The notes: generated from the sequence alone by a model not told the origin. Shown: positions 21,394-34,341, counted from the stretch's first letter. The stretch is DNA of 64,000 nt from Ophiura sarsii (GCA_035610835.1 CM069442.1:57825950-57889949); one strand, 5' to 3'. Program-made: numbers and translations.

Positions 21394-22021
21394 AATATAT
21401 TGGTTAGCACCTTAGAATGTCAATGAAAATTCTTCCTGAGGTGTAAGTGAAGACTAGAGATTAAAGCTAGTCCGGGTAGAACTGTTTCCCAGTCCCTTTT
21501 TATGTTTAAAACATAATAAACTAGGTTTCAACATAAAACCAATAACCCGAGTTTCATTCAACTATTTTGATTTAAGATTGTGCTATTGCCTTATCTATAA
21601 TTACTTAGTATTATGACCTCAGAAATTAGATAATCGTATCACACAGGGTTTTCTAGAAGTTTCAGGTACTCGAATTGAGTTTCATACATGTTGAGTCATT
21701 ATCGGTCACAAGCTCGGGTTAAGGTCACCATCATTATTATGCATATTATACCATCAATATCAAATTACTATAAAAATTCATCCCAAACTTCGACTTTGAC
21801 TTTGAATGTTTTGTGTGTGAATCGATTTTTAAACACAGTGTACGTTTTCAACAACCCGTATCTCCGCCTAAGACTTAGTTGCAAATGTTCATGTAACAGC
21901 TATTCTGTTTTAACATTCATAATTCCCGGTCATTATTCAACAATATCAATGTTAATCATATCTCCGCAAAATACCAACTAAAATAACTAAGTAAAAGTCT
22001 GTTATTACGTCAGCATGTAAG

Positions 22022-22131
22022 GGTCTAGTGGTGAAGAATAACTTTTCGCAGCTCATCTCCCGCGGCGTGACCATGTAAGACTGGGGATTGCCATGCGGGA
22101 GGATACGGGTTCGATTCTTGGCGCCTCTTTG
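22022..22131 (+). repeat. tRNA-like sequence, probable SINE head
   Basis: GGGTCTAGTGGTGAAGA resembles an A box; GGGTTCGATTCTTGG is a good B box about 70 bases further, wider than in a normal tRNA. No recognisable tail follows. A tRNA-derived SINE is the simplest reading. Confidence 0.45.
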
Positions 22132-22485
22132 ATAGTTTCATCTCCAAACCCCTGTTTTGTCATTAGCGTTGTGAAATGATCACAACATTTGATGTCATAC
22201 CTATTCCAGCGTTTGTACTAACTCGGTCATCATTCGTGACATAATAAATTATTGCTCCATCAACATACCAAGTACATCATTACACTTGTCGTAAGTGATC
22301 GTAGCTTATTATCAACCGCATCAAAGTCTAGATCAATAAAACCTAATTGTTTGAGAATTTTTGAGATCAGAAAAAGGAATTGAGGGTATCGAAAACAATG
22401 TATAAATAGCAATCATTTCAACCTCTACGATACCTACCACTCTTATAAATAACAATTTAAGAGAGGAACATGTTGAATAACCTAT

Positions 22486-22710
22486 GCTTAGTTTAGTTCA
22501 GTTTAGTTTTATTTGGCATATCAAGACACAGAGATACAAAACATCAGATCAATATACAAATCTTAAAAATTACAACAATTAACACAACATATTAATAACA
22601 GAAAACATATAATGCCAAGGATTGCCCAAGAAACCTCTAAAAAGGGCTTATTTCCATTGGGGTCCTTCAAATAATAAAAAAAACACATAGCGCAGCCTAT
22701 TTAGGTGAAC
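22486..22710 (-). mobile_element. 3' end of a non-LTR retrotransposon
   Basis: On the minus strand this reads GACCCCAATGGAAATAAGCC, then a TTGGCAT region, then GCCAAATAAAACTAAACTGA with a short AACT-rich simple-repeat tail. A 3' UTR with GGAAATAAG and a short microsatellite tail is what CR1/L2/Jockey-like elements in invertebrates show. No reverse transcriptase coding sequence is attached, so the copy is 5'-truncated. Confidence 0.65.
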
Positions 22711-25310
22711 GAAGTGTTAGAAGTAGATTTGGACGAGCGTCTCGTGGATCCTAAAAGTGCTTGAAATGACGAATCGGAAGCAGATGTTGCTTGCATCACA
22801 ATCTTGTCAACTCGAAGATAATATTTCACTAAACTAAATAGTATTCATGCATTCATAAGGGGTTTCAAAATATAGCTGTACCAGTAGCACGTATGAGACA
22901 TTAGAAATGATATTTGCAAAAAAGAATAAATCAAACAAACCTTGGGTGTGGTTGGAGGGGAGGCTGTAAAATACATGGTAAACTACATACTGAATATTCT
23001 ACTAGCTTTATGCTATTTACGGAATAAAGCGCAATGTATGTTTAACACAGCTTTATTACGTTTCTGGTTCTGGACCATAATATCGGTCCAAAATCTCACA
23101 AAACCCCACTATGTCCCACAAACAAAGATAAATACTGGCTCGCGGTATTCCAGGAGGAACATAATATGAAGTAAAACTGCAAAAGATGAAGCAACTACTG
23201 CCCTATCCCATGATGTAGTAATTTAGTGACATTATTAAAGGTAGATGTTCCCATTGCTGGCCCGATTTTCAACTTGATGTTTTCTATTTTACAAGAAAGG
23301 TCATCCTTAAAATTGTCCCATTCCAAAGTTTGAGTTGCATAACTCCAACGGTTTTATTTTTAGAAACACAAGGTCACAAAAGATTAGCCCATTGAGTAGT
23401 ACACAAACTGGTTGGTGGTTAACCACCTTTGGCAGTAATTCACCACATTTTAGCCTATAATTACTTAATGGATAATTTCTGGCCCCTAAGATTTAACAGA
23501 CATAATGATCAAAATATCTTGATGTGAAAAAAAATCCATTGCCCCCAAAAAACTATCGGAACATTTAACAGACCTTTAACAGATCTGATCGAAACAAAAA
23601 TGACAAATATGTTTAAAAATGTAACGATAAGCTAAGGCTTACCTGACTGGATGCAGGCCTCGTAATAAGACCCGACGTCTTAGAGCTACTGGTACTATGT
23701 CACCTTTTGAATTAGTCGTGTTACAGACACCATTGATACTGTGGTCCCCCATCACGAGAGACACGTAACCAGGAATCACATTAAAATACAGAGCCAAGAA
23801 CAGTAATGGAATCTAACTAAATTACTTCTGTAGATATTTTACACAGGGAAATGAGAGCCATTGAATGCTTTTCGAGATAAACACGCAATTGAATCATAAA
23901 GTGTTTATTGTTGCAGTCCGTAGAATCTAAATTTGCAGCGGTGAGCATTCGCATACACTTAAACAACTGGATACGGCTAATTGAACAGCCGAAAAATGTA
24001 TGATCAGACAATTTCAGTTCAACTATAACCACGTAAACAATCTTAAGCAATGTGTCTTATTTTTCAGCGATGTACATCTTTTTGTATTTCTTAGAGAATA
24101 TGGATCACTCACTTACGAAGTTACCGGGAAAAAAGTCAAATTTTCCTGAGAGCTTTGTGCATCCGGGTCAGTTCTGACGCTCTCAGAGGGCGATGTGAGG
24201 AGATTTCTCTCTCTCTCATACAAATCAATTGACGACAAATCTTGCAATTCCTTTTACACTTTTGTCAATGCTGTAACATACTAATTTGAATATTGATATG
24301 AATTATAAGTCATAACGAAATGAATTATAACGATGCAGTGTAGGATGTGTGATACTTCATGTTCAAGTATGAGTTTATATCCTGATATCCTGTAATACGT
24401 ATATTGTGACTAACCATAATGCATCGTGACATTACACACTGATACCAAGCTATATTACAGAAGGAGCACGCTAGCCTTGGTATGTAATAAAGGTGGGACT
24501 ATAAGGACAACAATGTTGCCATGGGAACGGATAAACTGACATTTTCTTGACAATTATTGATAAAAGCTTGACTTGATTGTTCCCAAACCCTGATGTTGGC
24601 AATATGAATGCATGGCGCAAATGGGTTAGCAAAATACATGCCTTTCAGGCGTGTACAGTTACGTCATTACAGTGTCGGCTGTATGGTTATAAACTTGTCA
24701 TATAACATAAGAAATAACGAAAGGCTTCATTCATTGGGCGATAATGGAGGTGGAACAGATTAGGATTATTATAACATATTCTATAATGTCAATTGGTTCT
24801 TCGGATCTCTTAAAGCATTGAATAATTACGTTCTATCATGATTGCAAGCGACTATTGAACTAGACCTTGATGCACCCGATGATGTATTACAATCGCTTGA
24901 ATACACCCAGACGTCATGTTCGTGCTTTTGTGGTCTGATATATGATGGTCAAAATAATGTATGACTTAAGGAATATCCTTGTAAAATTATAGTTGTTAAA
25001 TCATAGCTACAACTGACGACCATTAAATTCTAATTGACAATACTGCTCGCCAAGATAGGTTGATTATTAAGTAATATATGGGTCAAAGTATCACGATGCC
25101 TGATTACCATACTCGATATAATTGAAACATATATTTGCAACCATGACTTAACAGAATGTTCGGGTTTGGGAAAATGTATTTCTTCTAAAAAATCGAATAA
25201 ACTTGAAATGTATTATTGATCAGTCTGTCAAACTTTTCAAAGCTTGTTTTGATTATAAATGTTAATATCTATTTGGGTTTTATTTTTGAATACTTACGAA
25301 GGCCTTTTTT
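22711..25310. other. No gene recognised
   Basis: No TIR, tandem repeat or coding frame could be supported over 2.6 kb. A minus-strand stop-free stretch at 23643-23812 ends at a consensus CAG/GTAAGC donor, but its length is within chance (see rejected items). Confidence 0.35.
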
Positions 25311-25314
25311 CATT

Positions 25315-25560
25315 TGACCTGGAGGATGACAAGATTAAGTAAACATCACTGATGATTTATATGTAGATCTCTTTATCACCTTGTAGATTAAACAGATATT
25401 GAATCGTGTTCATGACGCGCAGGAAATGTCAGTCGTAGATTTCAAAGTATGTATCAATTGATTGTTTCAGTAGCAGAGACTGCTAAGTTATAACACGTAT
25501 ATAATTAAGACAACATTTGAGGCATATATTGAGCATATGGGTCTTAATCTTTGAATACAT
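25315..25560. repeat. Diverged duplicated segment, copy 1
   Basis: Shares with 28295-28590, in the same order, TTGACCTGGA.GATGA, a CGCG.GAAAT block and TATGTATCAATTGATTGTT. Identity is modest, so the duplication is old. No coding potential. Confidence 0.55.
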
Positions 25561-26154
25561 CTACATTAATGTTAAACAAACCTATTGAAGTCAAGAGTTT
25601 AAAATATTGGTTGCGCGGGAAGAAAAGTATATCCAAGATTGTATTACTCGTTGAATGTTTGTGGAGTACTTTTGTAGTATGGCTACATTTGGGTATGAAA
25701 TAGTTTCAGAATGTATTCAGAATTTAAGTTTAAATGAATTTAGATAAAGCAATTGCAACATATTTATTTGAAGGGAAACCATGGTCATATCTTAAGGAAC
25801 CAGGACACTACTCCGATTAGTATCATAGTAATCTATCTCGTGTTCATTAACACGGCGTATTTTAGAAAAGAGGAGGAACTTACCGATGACATAATTGTTT
25901 CCCATTTTCTTGATTTTATTTTATTTGAAAAGTCGTCAAATTGGTAAGTCCAAGCCATTTCATGCATAGTTGGTTACCATAACTCGACTTTTATCGTATT
26001 GGGTTCCCTTTGAAAAATATAGAATTTTATACTTATAACTATCTTATGTATTTAATTATCTCATGCATTTTAAAATAATGATCATATGAATATAACTTGA
26101 TACCCTAGTTGAATTGTCAATGTGACACGTATAATAGTTTGTTTGATAAGTTTC

Positions 26155-26620
26155 ATGCATGTCTTATTGCTATATGGCTCAAATTGCCAAAGACCTTTCT
26201 CATGGCATTTTTAACGAAAACGAAAGTTCTACAGACAACGTGTTGATAAAGTTATTTCTCTGTTGCAATCGTTTATCCAAGATGTATCATTTCCCCCTTT
26301 GTTTGATTTTGATGAAAAACACATACAAACAAATCTCAGTATAAAAGTTAACATCTATCATCGTTGGTCTTTCACTAATCCCTCAAGAAGATCGTGTGAT
26401 ATACAATATGTACAGGGTAAAATCAGATTGCAAACGGGTAATTGACTGTGCTTGAATCGTCAACAGAGTATCCTATCCACTTGTATTTACTCCCTTGGTT
26501 TGTGTTTGAAGAGGCTACTCATGCAATTATTAATAAAGTAGTCATCCTTGAAAGAAAAAACAGATATAGGTCAGTCAACTTAATGGATTTGTTCGGAAAC
26601 ACTTGGTTCCTGCGCAAACA
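26155..26620. repeat. Diverged duplicated segment, 26 kb copy
   Basis: Aligns with 35145-35570: both carry TGTGATATACAATA..GTACAGGG, CAATCGTTTA.CCA.GA-type words, CTCCCTTGGTTTGTG against TTCCCTTGGTCTATG, and GCAATTATTAAT against GCAATTAATCAA. Overlapping open frames (60-76 codons) do not align with each other as proteins in a way that suggests selection. Confidence 0.6.
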
Positions 26621-26699
26621 AACCCATACTTACAAGTTGTTCCAAGGAGTCAGGACAATCGAGTTCTAGCCAAACTTACCAATTTAGATATTGGGATGA

Positions 26700-27240
26700 T
26701 GTACCCGTACAGTTTGATCGGTTTTATATCCTAGTTTACACTGATGAATCTTGGATTATCTTGCATTAGTAAAAACTGCGCTCTGAAAACCAATGTGATG
26801 GAAAGTATCAATTGTTATAAGGCGTTGTCGTTTATATCATGAACAGTAGAGATTTTGGTAGCTGATGATTTATTTGTTTGCTAAGTCTTGGAAAACCATA
26901 CTACCACAGCAAAGTGTACCGAACAATATTTTCAACGAAGCATAAATAAATATATTTTTGTGGACAAAGCCCTAAAACGAATTAGAATCTGATGTAGCAA
27001 ATGATTGTAACAAACACGTTTTTCAAGTTTGATAATTACATCATTATAAATCAAATTAACAAAATATCTGCAATCTGTTTTTGAAACTACAAGGAAAACC
27101 ATTCTAACACAGCAAAGTGCAACGTATAGTATTTCCATGGTTGACAAAGACCTAATACGAATTACGAGCTGATGTCGCAAATGTTTGAAACATACACGTT
27201 TTTCAAGTATGATAATTACATCATTATAAATTCCAAGACA
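26700..27240 (+). repeat. Dispersed repeat I with internal 203-bp tandem duplication
   Basis: GAAAACCAT.CTA.CACAGCAAAGTG occurs at 26891 and 27094, and both units continue with CACGTTTTTCAAGT and GATAATTACATCATTATAAAT. The complement at 15175-15550 has a single unit, so the doubling happened in this copy or was lost there. Lacks the MITE found in the 15 kb copy. Confidence 0.75.
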
Positions 27241-27244
27241 ATTC

Positions 27245-28290
27245 TGAAATCAAGAATTCAGCTATTATCCGGTTCTGATTGGGAACGCCCGAATACATCG
27301 GGTTCAAAAGGACATCCGAACCTTATCCACGTTGATGTTTGTGAAGTTTGGGCAAATGTGTCTACTGCACAACGGCAGGTTATCAATCTCTGTTCTCGAA
27401 GGCATAATAATATGAAAATAATGTCGTTTCGTTTCTCTAAACTTGGGTTATGCACAGCATAAATTAGGTACATTTTTTGGTTTGATATACCCGATAATTG
27501 TAACATGCCCTATAAGTATTCAGAAGAAATTTAAACATTTGTTTTGTATTGATATAAAAGTAATAAATATTTTAGTGGTCGTGACAAGGATTTGTAGCAC
27601 CAGGAATAAAAAAGAGCCTGTAATTGTTTTAAAAGGCTCATAATGATGTTAAAAACTCATCGAGACACGTCTGAACACACTCAGACAACATCGTCATCGA
27701 AATCTTTATAATGATAATGAACCAGTATAACAAAATAACTTCAAAAAAGACATTCTCATTATCACTAACATTGACAAAGGATTGTTATTGAAAATATACG
27801 CATGTATATTGAAGTATATAAATCAATTGGGGCAATAAATCGAACGCTGATATTATAGCTTTTGTGAGTTATGTATGTGCACTAGCCTTCTTAAGAAAAA
27901 TATACATTACTGAAATCTAGTCTACTAACATAATTAATAAATTATTTCTAATGTAATTTACTGTTTCCATCTATTTGTACTAGCTAAATAAGAGCAACTT
28001 GATTACTATACTGGTTGACATGTCTTAATAGGAAGACGCGGTCTTGGGAAATCTACATTTTATTCAGAAATCGAAATATCCTATGTGAAAATATTGGTCA
28101 ATCACTGACATTCCTTTAACGCGTTGTATGCAGTGGTTCAGTGAGTGTGACCGGAGATTATAGAAAACGGCACGATCATTCAAGTAGTGCATGGATCACG
28201 CAGTGCCCAAACGTTAACGCTAAATCGTAAAAGGAACAGTGGTTTTGACTATAGTCGACATGTTATCGGAATGTCTATAATAGCCTTAAC
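27245..28290. other. No gene recognised
   Basis: Two open frames of 82-96 codons overlap on opposite strands at 27172-27506; neither has a recognisable domain. No repeats found. Confidence 0.35.
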
Positions 28291-28294
28291 ACCG

Positions 28295-28590
28295 CCCTTG
28301 ACCTGGACGATGAATAGATTTTAAATGTCAGACATGGTTTGTTTTGAGTAGGTATATTCACCATGCCAATGATTTAAAAGGTATATACGTACATTAACCA
28401 AGCCGATGATTTACAATGTATGTACATTCACCAATTCGATGATTTAAAATATCCTGACTCGTGTTTGTGGGACGCGAGAAATATCAATTGCTGATTTATT
28501 TTCAAATTATGTATCAATTGATTGTTGTAGAGGTGGTTGCTAGGAGACATGTCGTTGATATAATGCGCATGTCAGTATTGTTGGATTTTT
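28295..28590. repeat. Diverged duplicated segment, copy 2, with a 35-bp triplication
   Basis: Paralogue of 25315-25560. Inserted within it are three copies of a 34-35 bp unit (28345-28450) sharing GATGATTTA.AA and TACATTCACCA. Confidence 0.55.
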
Positions 28591-28739
28591 GATCAGCTAA
28601 ATCCACGGCGTTATTAGTACAGCTATTATAGCATGCTCTGGTGTATTACATGCGGAAGAGTTTGTTTTCTTGAATGGTATAATGTATCTAGTATTAAGTT
28701 TCAGTGTCAGTATTTATTCATCATTCAACAACTCCCCCA

Positions 28740-28984
28740 TACCTACAGTAGGAGAGCGTTGTTAATTTGAGATAAACCACGCTGCTATGGAAACCAGCAC
28801 GCCGATCGAACCGCAACACGCGAATAACGCGCAGTGTGTGTTGTGTTGGAACAGTCGCTGTTTACATCAATTTTTGAAACTAAAAGGAACTTGATTGTTA
28901 TTTTAATTTGGTCATTTTAGTGTGAAGGTGTTTTTGAAAATAGTTTGAATGAAATTGTTAAAAATTAAGTACAATTAAAGCATG
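28740..28984. repeat. Dispersed repeat G, copy 1, left part
   Basis: TTTTAATTTGGTCATTTTAG and GAATGAAATTGTTAA.AAT.AAGTAC match 49620-49700. The repeat is interrupted by the palindrome-rich element at 28985-30110 and resumes at 30111. Confidence 0.7.
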
Positions 28985-30110
28985 GGGAAAATTGTGCTTT
29001 AGGTCCCAGAGTCTGGACTGTACTAGTATCGTCCGATACTGGTACAAATTAAGTTTAGTTATTAAACCCATTCATGCAGAAAATTTACGAAACACACACA
29101 AATTTTGCATAATTCGACGCTGGCAGCCTATGATGCTCAGCATTATTATTTTTTACATCAAATAATAATATAACAGTATGTGTACATACAAAAAGCATTA
29201 TATGCAATATGTTGTGTAAATTTACACTAATACAGAGCACGGGACACCTGTCCTATAAAACCCTGACCTATTGCCTGTTGAACGCCAGCTACGAAAAACC
29301 ACAAAAGCCTTGAATATTTTGGAAAAAATGGAAACGTACACCCGAGCAATGCAGTTCAACACTCTCAGGCTAGCTTGGCAATAGTCACCAACCCTTGTTT
29401 AATGAAACGGTCAAAATTCGAAAACCCACCCGACAACCAGACACGTATTATGATAATGACAATAATGATAATTTGGATACACTCCTCACAAAACATGTGA
29501 ATTCAATGATTATTCAAAAAACAAAACAAAATTTAACGTGTAAGTCAGGCTGCAAGCGATTGTGAAGTGACTCTTACACGTTACCATTCAAAAAGCCCTC
29601 TCATTCATACACCAGTGCCCTCACTGAATTCATTAACATAACAATACTAAAATAGATTTATTCTAATTCGTGCGGTACTCAACCGAATAAATCAATATGT
29701 TTAAGTACCGGACGATACTGGCACATATAAAATAAAAACACAAACATATACTTATATCGTTTAGGTGCGATACTGGAACATAAAAACGTTCCACTATCGC
29801 TTGATACTTGAACACAATTTGGTGTTAAGGGATGGCATCCAGATTCGTACGGATTGAAAACTGGCATAAACGGACAGTTTTGTGTTGATAAACGGAACGC
29901 GGTTAAATAATGACCAACCAATACGTGTTTAGCCATGCTTAGCGAACGCATTGAACAACTCCCGTGAACGGACAGCCAGTGCGTTTACCCTCTCCGAGCT
30001 ACGGTTTTACAGCTACAATCGTACCGGTATCGACAGATACTGGCAACTTTTATGTTCAAGTATTGAACGATACTGGTATACCAGTCTCTGGGACCAAAAG
30101 TACACTTTTT
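28985..30110. mobile_element. Palindrome-rich TIR element K, copy 1
   Basis: The left end reads CTTTAGGTCCCAGAGTCTGG and the right end is its imperfect inverse, CCAGTCTCTGGGACC. Just inside both ends lie palindromes of the type CCAGTATCGNNCGATACTGG (near 29018, 29705-29815, 30022 and 30060). An unrelated centre (29065-29690) includes an 11-bp stem TAACGTGTAAG / CTTACACGTTA (29534-29583). Inserted in repeat G. No transposase frame. Confidence 0.75.
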
Positions 30111-30540
30111 TCAGCGTAAATTAAATGTGCATCACCAATCTAAAACTTGCCGTTGTAGATATATTATTTTAATTTTATTTTGATAACAATAAGAGCCAGG
30201 ACAAACCCAATAGTGACTTAAGCATTAAATTAAAGGGATGCCCGATGTGTGTGTACAGATACAGATCCGGGATTATCCCCTACTCTTTACGAAGGAGTCG
30301 GACCTTTTAACGTGCTCGGGGATAGCTCTTCCGATGCACAGGACCACCATTTCTACGTGACTTCCGAATCACGAGGCAATTGAGACTAAGTACCTTGCCC
30401 AAGGATACAAACTTGTTGGCGGTAGCGGGGCTAGATCTCACAACCTTTGTATTGTGAGACCTGCATGCTATCCACTAGACCACACATGCTCTCAAGATTA
30501 GTGATACACATACGTTGAAATATGATTTAATCCCTAATCA
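30111..30540. repeat. Dispersed repeat G, copy 1, right part (fold-back) enclosing a SINE piece
   Basis: TTTCAGCGTA...GTGCATCACCAATC near 30114 is inverted near 30497-30524 (GATTAGTGATACACATACGT). The same inverted pair is at 49767-49797 and 49886-49915, with a different loop. The loop here holds the SINE-like sequence listed separately. Confidence 0.65.
30240..30495 (-). repeat. tRNA-derived SINE-like element
   Basis: On the minus strand GTGTGGTCTAGTGGATAGCA is a good A box, followed by GGTTGTGAGATCTAGCCCC, a B-box position with substitutions. Downstream is CTTGGGCAAGGTACTTAGTC, a conserved-looking SINE body word I recognise from animal SINEs in the form CTTGCCCAAGGACAC. No tail is clear. 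Truncated or diverged copy. Confidence 0.6.
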
Positions 30541-30888
30541 ATAAATCAATCAAAATACATTTGTGGGCTGATCAACTCAGAGCAAAAGATATTAGGCCAC
30601 CATTATCATTCACTCGGATGCATGTTGTCAAAGGCATTGACATTTCTGTAAAATGATGATAATACACATAATCATGATAAAACCAATTGATTGCCCATCT
30701 GAATCTGAAATCTTTGTAGAGTCACTAGTTTTGAATTCTAATCACTAAGTTAATTTCCCTTGTTAATGTCTGTTGGAGTTGTGTTCACAATTACCCCTTT
30801 ATACATGTATACGAGAAAAGGATTATTATAGGTCATCATTAAGAAATTCACGGGAATTCACTGGCGAAGTAATTACATTGTATACGAA
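30541..30888. other. No gene recognised
   Basis: Nothing supported between the repeat G copy and the next small element. Confidence 0.35.
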
Positions 30889-31080
30889 AAACCCGTTCTA
30901 CGAGCAAACGGACCTCTCAGGTAGGGTTGGTCGGTCGGTCGGTCGTTTTTTAGGTTTTTTCTCAAATTATCAAAAATGTTCAATTGTGATTCCAAATAAT
31001 GCAAAAACAAAAATGTTCCCATTTTTTGTTTGTATTCGAGAGAAATGGGTCGGTCGCCCCGTAGAACAGGGTTTTTTCGT
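30889..31080 (+). repeat. GGTCGGTCGG repeat family H, copy 1
   Basis: ACGAAAAACCCGTTCTAC at the left is inverted at the right (GTAGAACAGGGTTTTTTCGT). Inside are a GGTCGGTCGGTCGG block and a T/A-rich centre. Related copies lie at 37630-37830 and 47144-47325. Open frames on both strands here are a by-product of the fold. Confidence 0.7.
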
Positions 31081-33640
31081 GGCTTTAATGGTGAAATTGA
31101 CATCACGCGCCTTGTAATGATGTCAACGGTGTGATCATCTGATAGTGGCGAACCGCTCGAGTGATATCTGGACTCAAAAAGTGTGGTGCACTAATGATTA
31201 TATATATAACATATCACTGAAGTTAATTTCTAAGGTCAAATAGTTTGACGATACATCATTATGACATACTTTTGAAAGAAAATTATGGAATCTTCTCAGT
31301 CACATTTGTTTCACGATTGATTAAGGTATATGCCTGATTATCTTGTAAACGTACTATAACAATACCTATAAGCATGTTATACCGAGTTGACTCTTTACTT
31401 AGTGTATTCATTTCACAGGCGCCTAAATAAACGATATACTGGGAGATCAACGATTGAGGTACATAGATTACTTTGGATATCACTTAACTTAGCTTCAAAT
31501 GTTAATCAGTACAAAACCTTCTGTCAACAAGCGGTTATCACTCCAATGCGTTTACTGGTAGATGACCTGTTTCAATTTTGTATTGATTTACATTGAATTG
31601 CAGTGGGTCTGCTGCATCCGTTACGAATATTATGTAAACACACATTTCGAGACTAATAGTTAATCATTTGATGTCGAAATACAGAACCATATATTTATAT
31701 TATATGAAAGGATATCACTTTAACTTGCAATAGCATCTTACAAGGATGCGCGGGCTGTGGAAAACGTACCCATAACTAAGAAGTGGACAATTTTGCACCA
31801 TTAAAACAAGGATGTTTTAAAAACTTCTTTTTTTGACTCAGCTTTTCAGTCAAAGTGACTGGTATGATTCGGGTTTGAAAAAATTGAAAATTAAATTTGC
31901 CAAAGATTCGATAGTCAGTATGCTGACAACCTAACTCCCAACGCCTTCAGATTCCACGAATTAATTAAAAATCGCCACCAGAATATGTTATTGTTTTCTA
32001 ATCAAGATATAACCTTAACATTATGCATTAGCAATTCTCAATGCAAGAAAATGAATATTTGAAAATCGTGTAAGCTTTCCGAAACCCGTCACCAATTTTT
32101 AATTTACTATCACATTCACATGTGTTATTATAATTTATTATTACAATTATGCTTACGTACGTTTGTTATCAGGTATCCGTATTGTTAGCTGGTTATAGTT
32201 CAACGTGAAATGTATATGATATGTAAATAAATTTATATGCTGTTATTTGTTTCTCACCTGACCGGAAGTGTATACGACGGTTTAACGCTAATTATGTTAC
32301 TTGAGAGCTATTATTCTGGAGACGTGTGAGGGTGGGTGCAAAACAGATATAGGATAATTATGCTATTCCAAAGCTAGAATTTTGTACTAAGAGACACAAT
32401 TAGAGAACAATAGCTTCCGGTTATTTGAAACCGTTATACAAAGTACTTGCTCGGTACTACAGACTAAATGATTTACACTGTATTACCCTTAATCCATTTC
32501 CATCAAGTGGGCTTCAAAAAAAGTCATAGTGATGTCAACATTTGCAAATCTACGGCGAGGTTATAAGTACAATGTCTCAAATGATTTAAACTTAAATCTC
32601 TGAAAACCTTGGAATCTAGTCATGACAATCTACAATTTAGACAACTATGACGATGAAATAAGTATCTCTACCTTATTACAAACTCGTTGGCATGGAAACC
32701 CTTAGGAAAATAATATTATTTGAGCGAGTCTATTTGTATCGTTAATTTATTGGAAGAGACTGTGGAGTACAGAAATAAAATAGCATCTTCTGATATATGA
32801 TTTCATCTCTTAATCAATTCCTAGTTCCCTATATACAAATATTCAGTTGTAGCTAACAATTTTGATGTAGGACAACATTCTGAGCATATGAGATAGATCA
32901 TTTTATTAATTTTTTATTATTGCGATTCTCTAATTGCCAACAAATCGAAAGTTACAAACTTGAGCGGGGCATTTTGTTTAACTCTAATTGATATATCGTG
33001 TAGTTTGTCACGCGTTTAATTATGCTTTAAGCCAATTCCGGGGAAATCTCGAACTAGCTCATGTGTGAAAAACAGGGTCATTCAATTAATTAGTTCTACC
33101 TCATACCTTACGCAAAGGCGTTACGAAGCGTATTCAAAACCAATGACCATTAAGTTGGCTTTCATTTTAAATTTTTAGAAAAATCGTTCGTTGCGTTATC
33201 ATGTTACACTAATGTTAGTCAAGCCCTCTTTTTTAAGGCCAATCCAAGAGAGGGTGAAATTATTACTCCGATTTGAATGTCTTCCAATCAGCCGAGATGC
33301 TTTCTTCTTAAATTCAGGCTTATTCTTACTCATGTCTACAGTTCTCTTTATTTTCAGCCATTCTAAGATTTTTTATCCAAAATTCAAGCGACTTTCATGG
33401 TTTTCACCAGTTTTATTGATACCAAATGGCATCTCTAAGTCATCCAGCCATGCCAATACTATGCTTTATTGCCATCACCTGGATTTGCTTTAAAATACCT
33501 GGCTGTTGATGTAAAACGATGCAATGGTCAAATTAAAAACATCCTTGTTTTGAATGAAATCCAAATATGGGATCTTTTAAGCGCTACCACTGGTTTTGAA
33601 TATGAAGGTCTGAAATGTTCGCAGCTCTCTTGCGAAAAAA
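31081..33640. other. No gene recognised
   Basis: Frames up to 100 codons (33191-33493) have no recognisable domain. Some words near 32870-32910 (GACAACATTC.GAGCATATGAG) echo 25510-25550, hinting at another old copy of that duplicated segment. Confidence 0.35.
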
Positions 33641-33668
33641 GGCCCCGTTCTTTTTGACTCACCCTGTA
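33641..33668 (-). mobile_element. Solitary CAGGGTGAGTCAAAAA terminus
   Basis: CTTTTTGACTCACCCTG followed by TA matches the right terminus of the element at 53853-54524. No matching left end was found upstream, so this is probably the remaining end of a deleted element. Confidence 0.5.
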
Positions 33669-33956
33669 TAACTTCATTAATTTAAACATCAGCCCCATGA
33701 AATTTGTAGCACTGTATCTCTGCTACACAGTCATAGTAAAATAATTGTTACCTGTCTACCTTTGTTCTGATGTTTTCAAAGCCACATTGAGAATTTATAT
33801 GACAAAAAGAAAAAGAAAAACCCTTGAAAAGGAAAATTGTATCCTTTTTAATCTGTCTTGATTTGATGTAAAGGCATGATCTTAAAACTGAAAATGGAAA
33901 ACAACGGATGATATATATATACGCATTGTCATAGTATAAACATTATCAAGAAAAGG

Positions 33957-34341
33957 GGAAAAGTGTACTTTATGTCCCAGTATCGTGAAATACTGGAACA
34001 TAAATGTTACCAGTATCGCTCGATACTGGTACGATGATTTTACTGTTCCAGTTTCGGTCGATACTGGAACACCAAATTGTGTCCCGGTATCGAGCGATAC
34101 TGGAACGTTTTTATGAACATACTGGTACACATACTACATTTGTCCGAGAATTGAACGATACTGGTACATAATTGAGTTCTAGTATCGCCCGATAATGGGA
34201 AATTTTATATGTGCCAGTATCTTCATATACTGGAACACTGACTTTGTACTAGTATCGCACGATACTGGGTGTTCCAGTATTGTCCGATACTAGTACAGTC
34301 CAGAATCTAGGAACTAAAATAATACCTCTGGGACCTAAAAT
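33957..34341. mobile_element. Palindrome-rich TIR element K, copy 2, with hairpin array
   Basis: Ends share the GTCCCAG word and short flanks with 28985-30110 (AAGTGTACTTTATGTCCCAG at the left; CTCTGGGACCTAAAAT at the right). Between 33974 and 34300 about ten palindromes of the CCAGTATCGNNCGATACTGG type follow each other roughly every 36 bases, separated by 8-12 base spacers. The best is perfect over 24 bases (34008-34031). The minus-strand 82-codon frame simply translates the repeat. Confidence 0.85.

Noticed and set aside
23643..23812. Possible minus-strand coding exon ending at a CAG/GTAAGC splice donor
   Set aside because: Only about 57 codons between stops, no convincing acceptor upstream and no partner exon found. 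Donor consensus matches of this quality occur often by chance.
33191..33493. 100-codon plus-strand frame and a possible decayed transposase on the minus strand near a CAGGGTGAGTCA end
   Set aside because: No catalytic motif was found and the left end of the presumed element is missing.
33974..34300. CRISPR-like array of palindromic repeats with short spacers
   Set aside because: The window is eukaryotic, spacers are only 8-12 bases, repeats vary, and the array is bounded by transposon-type TIRs shared with another element.
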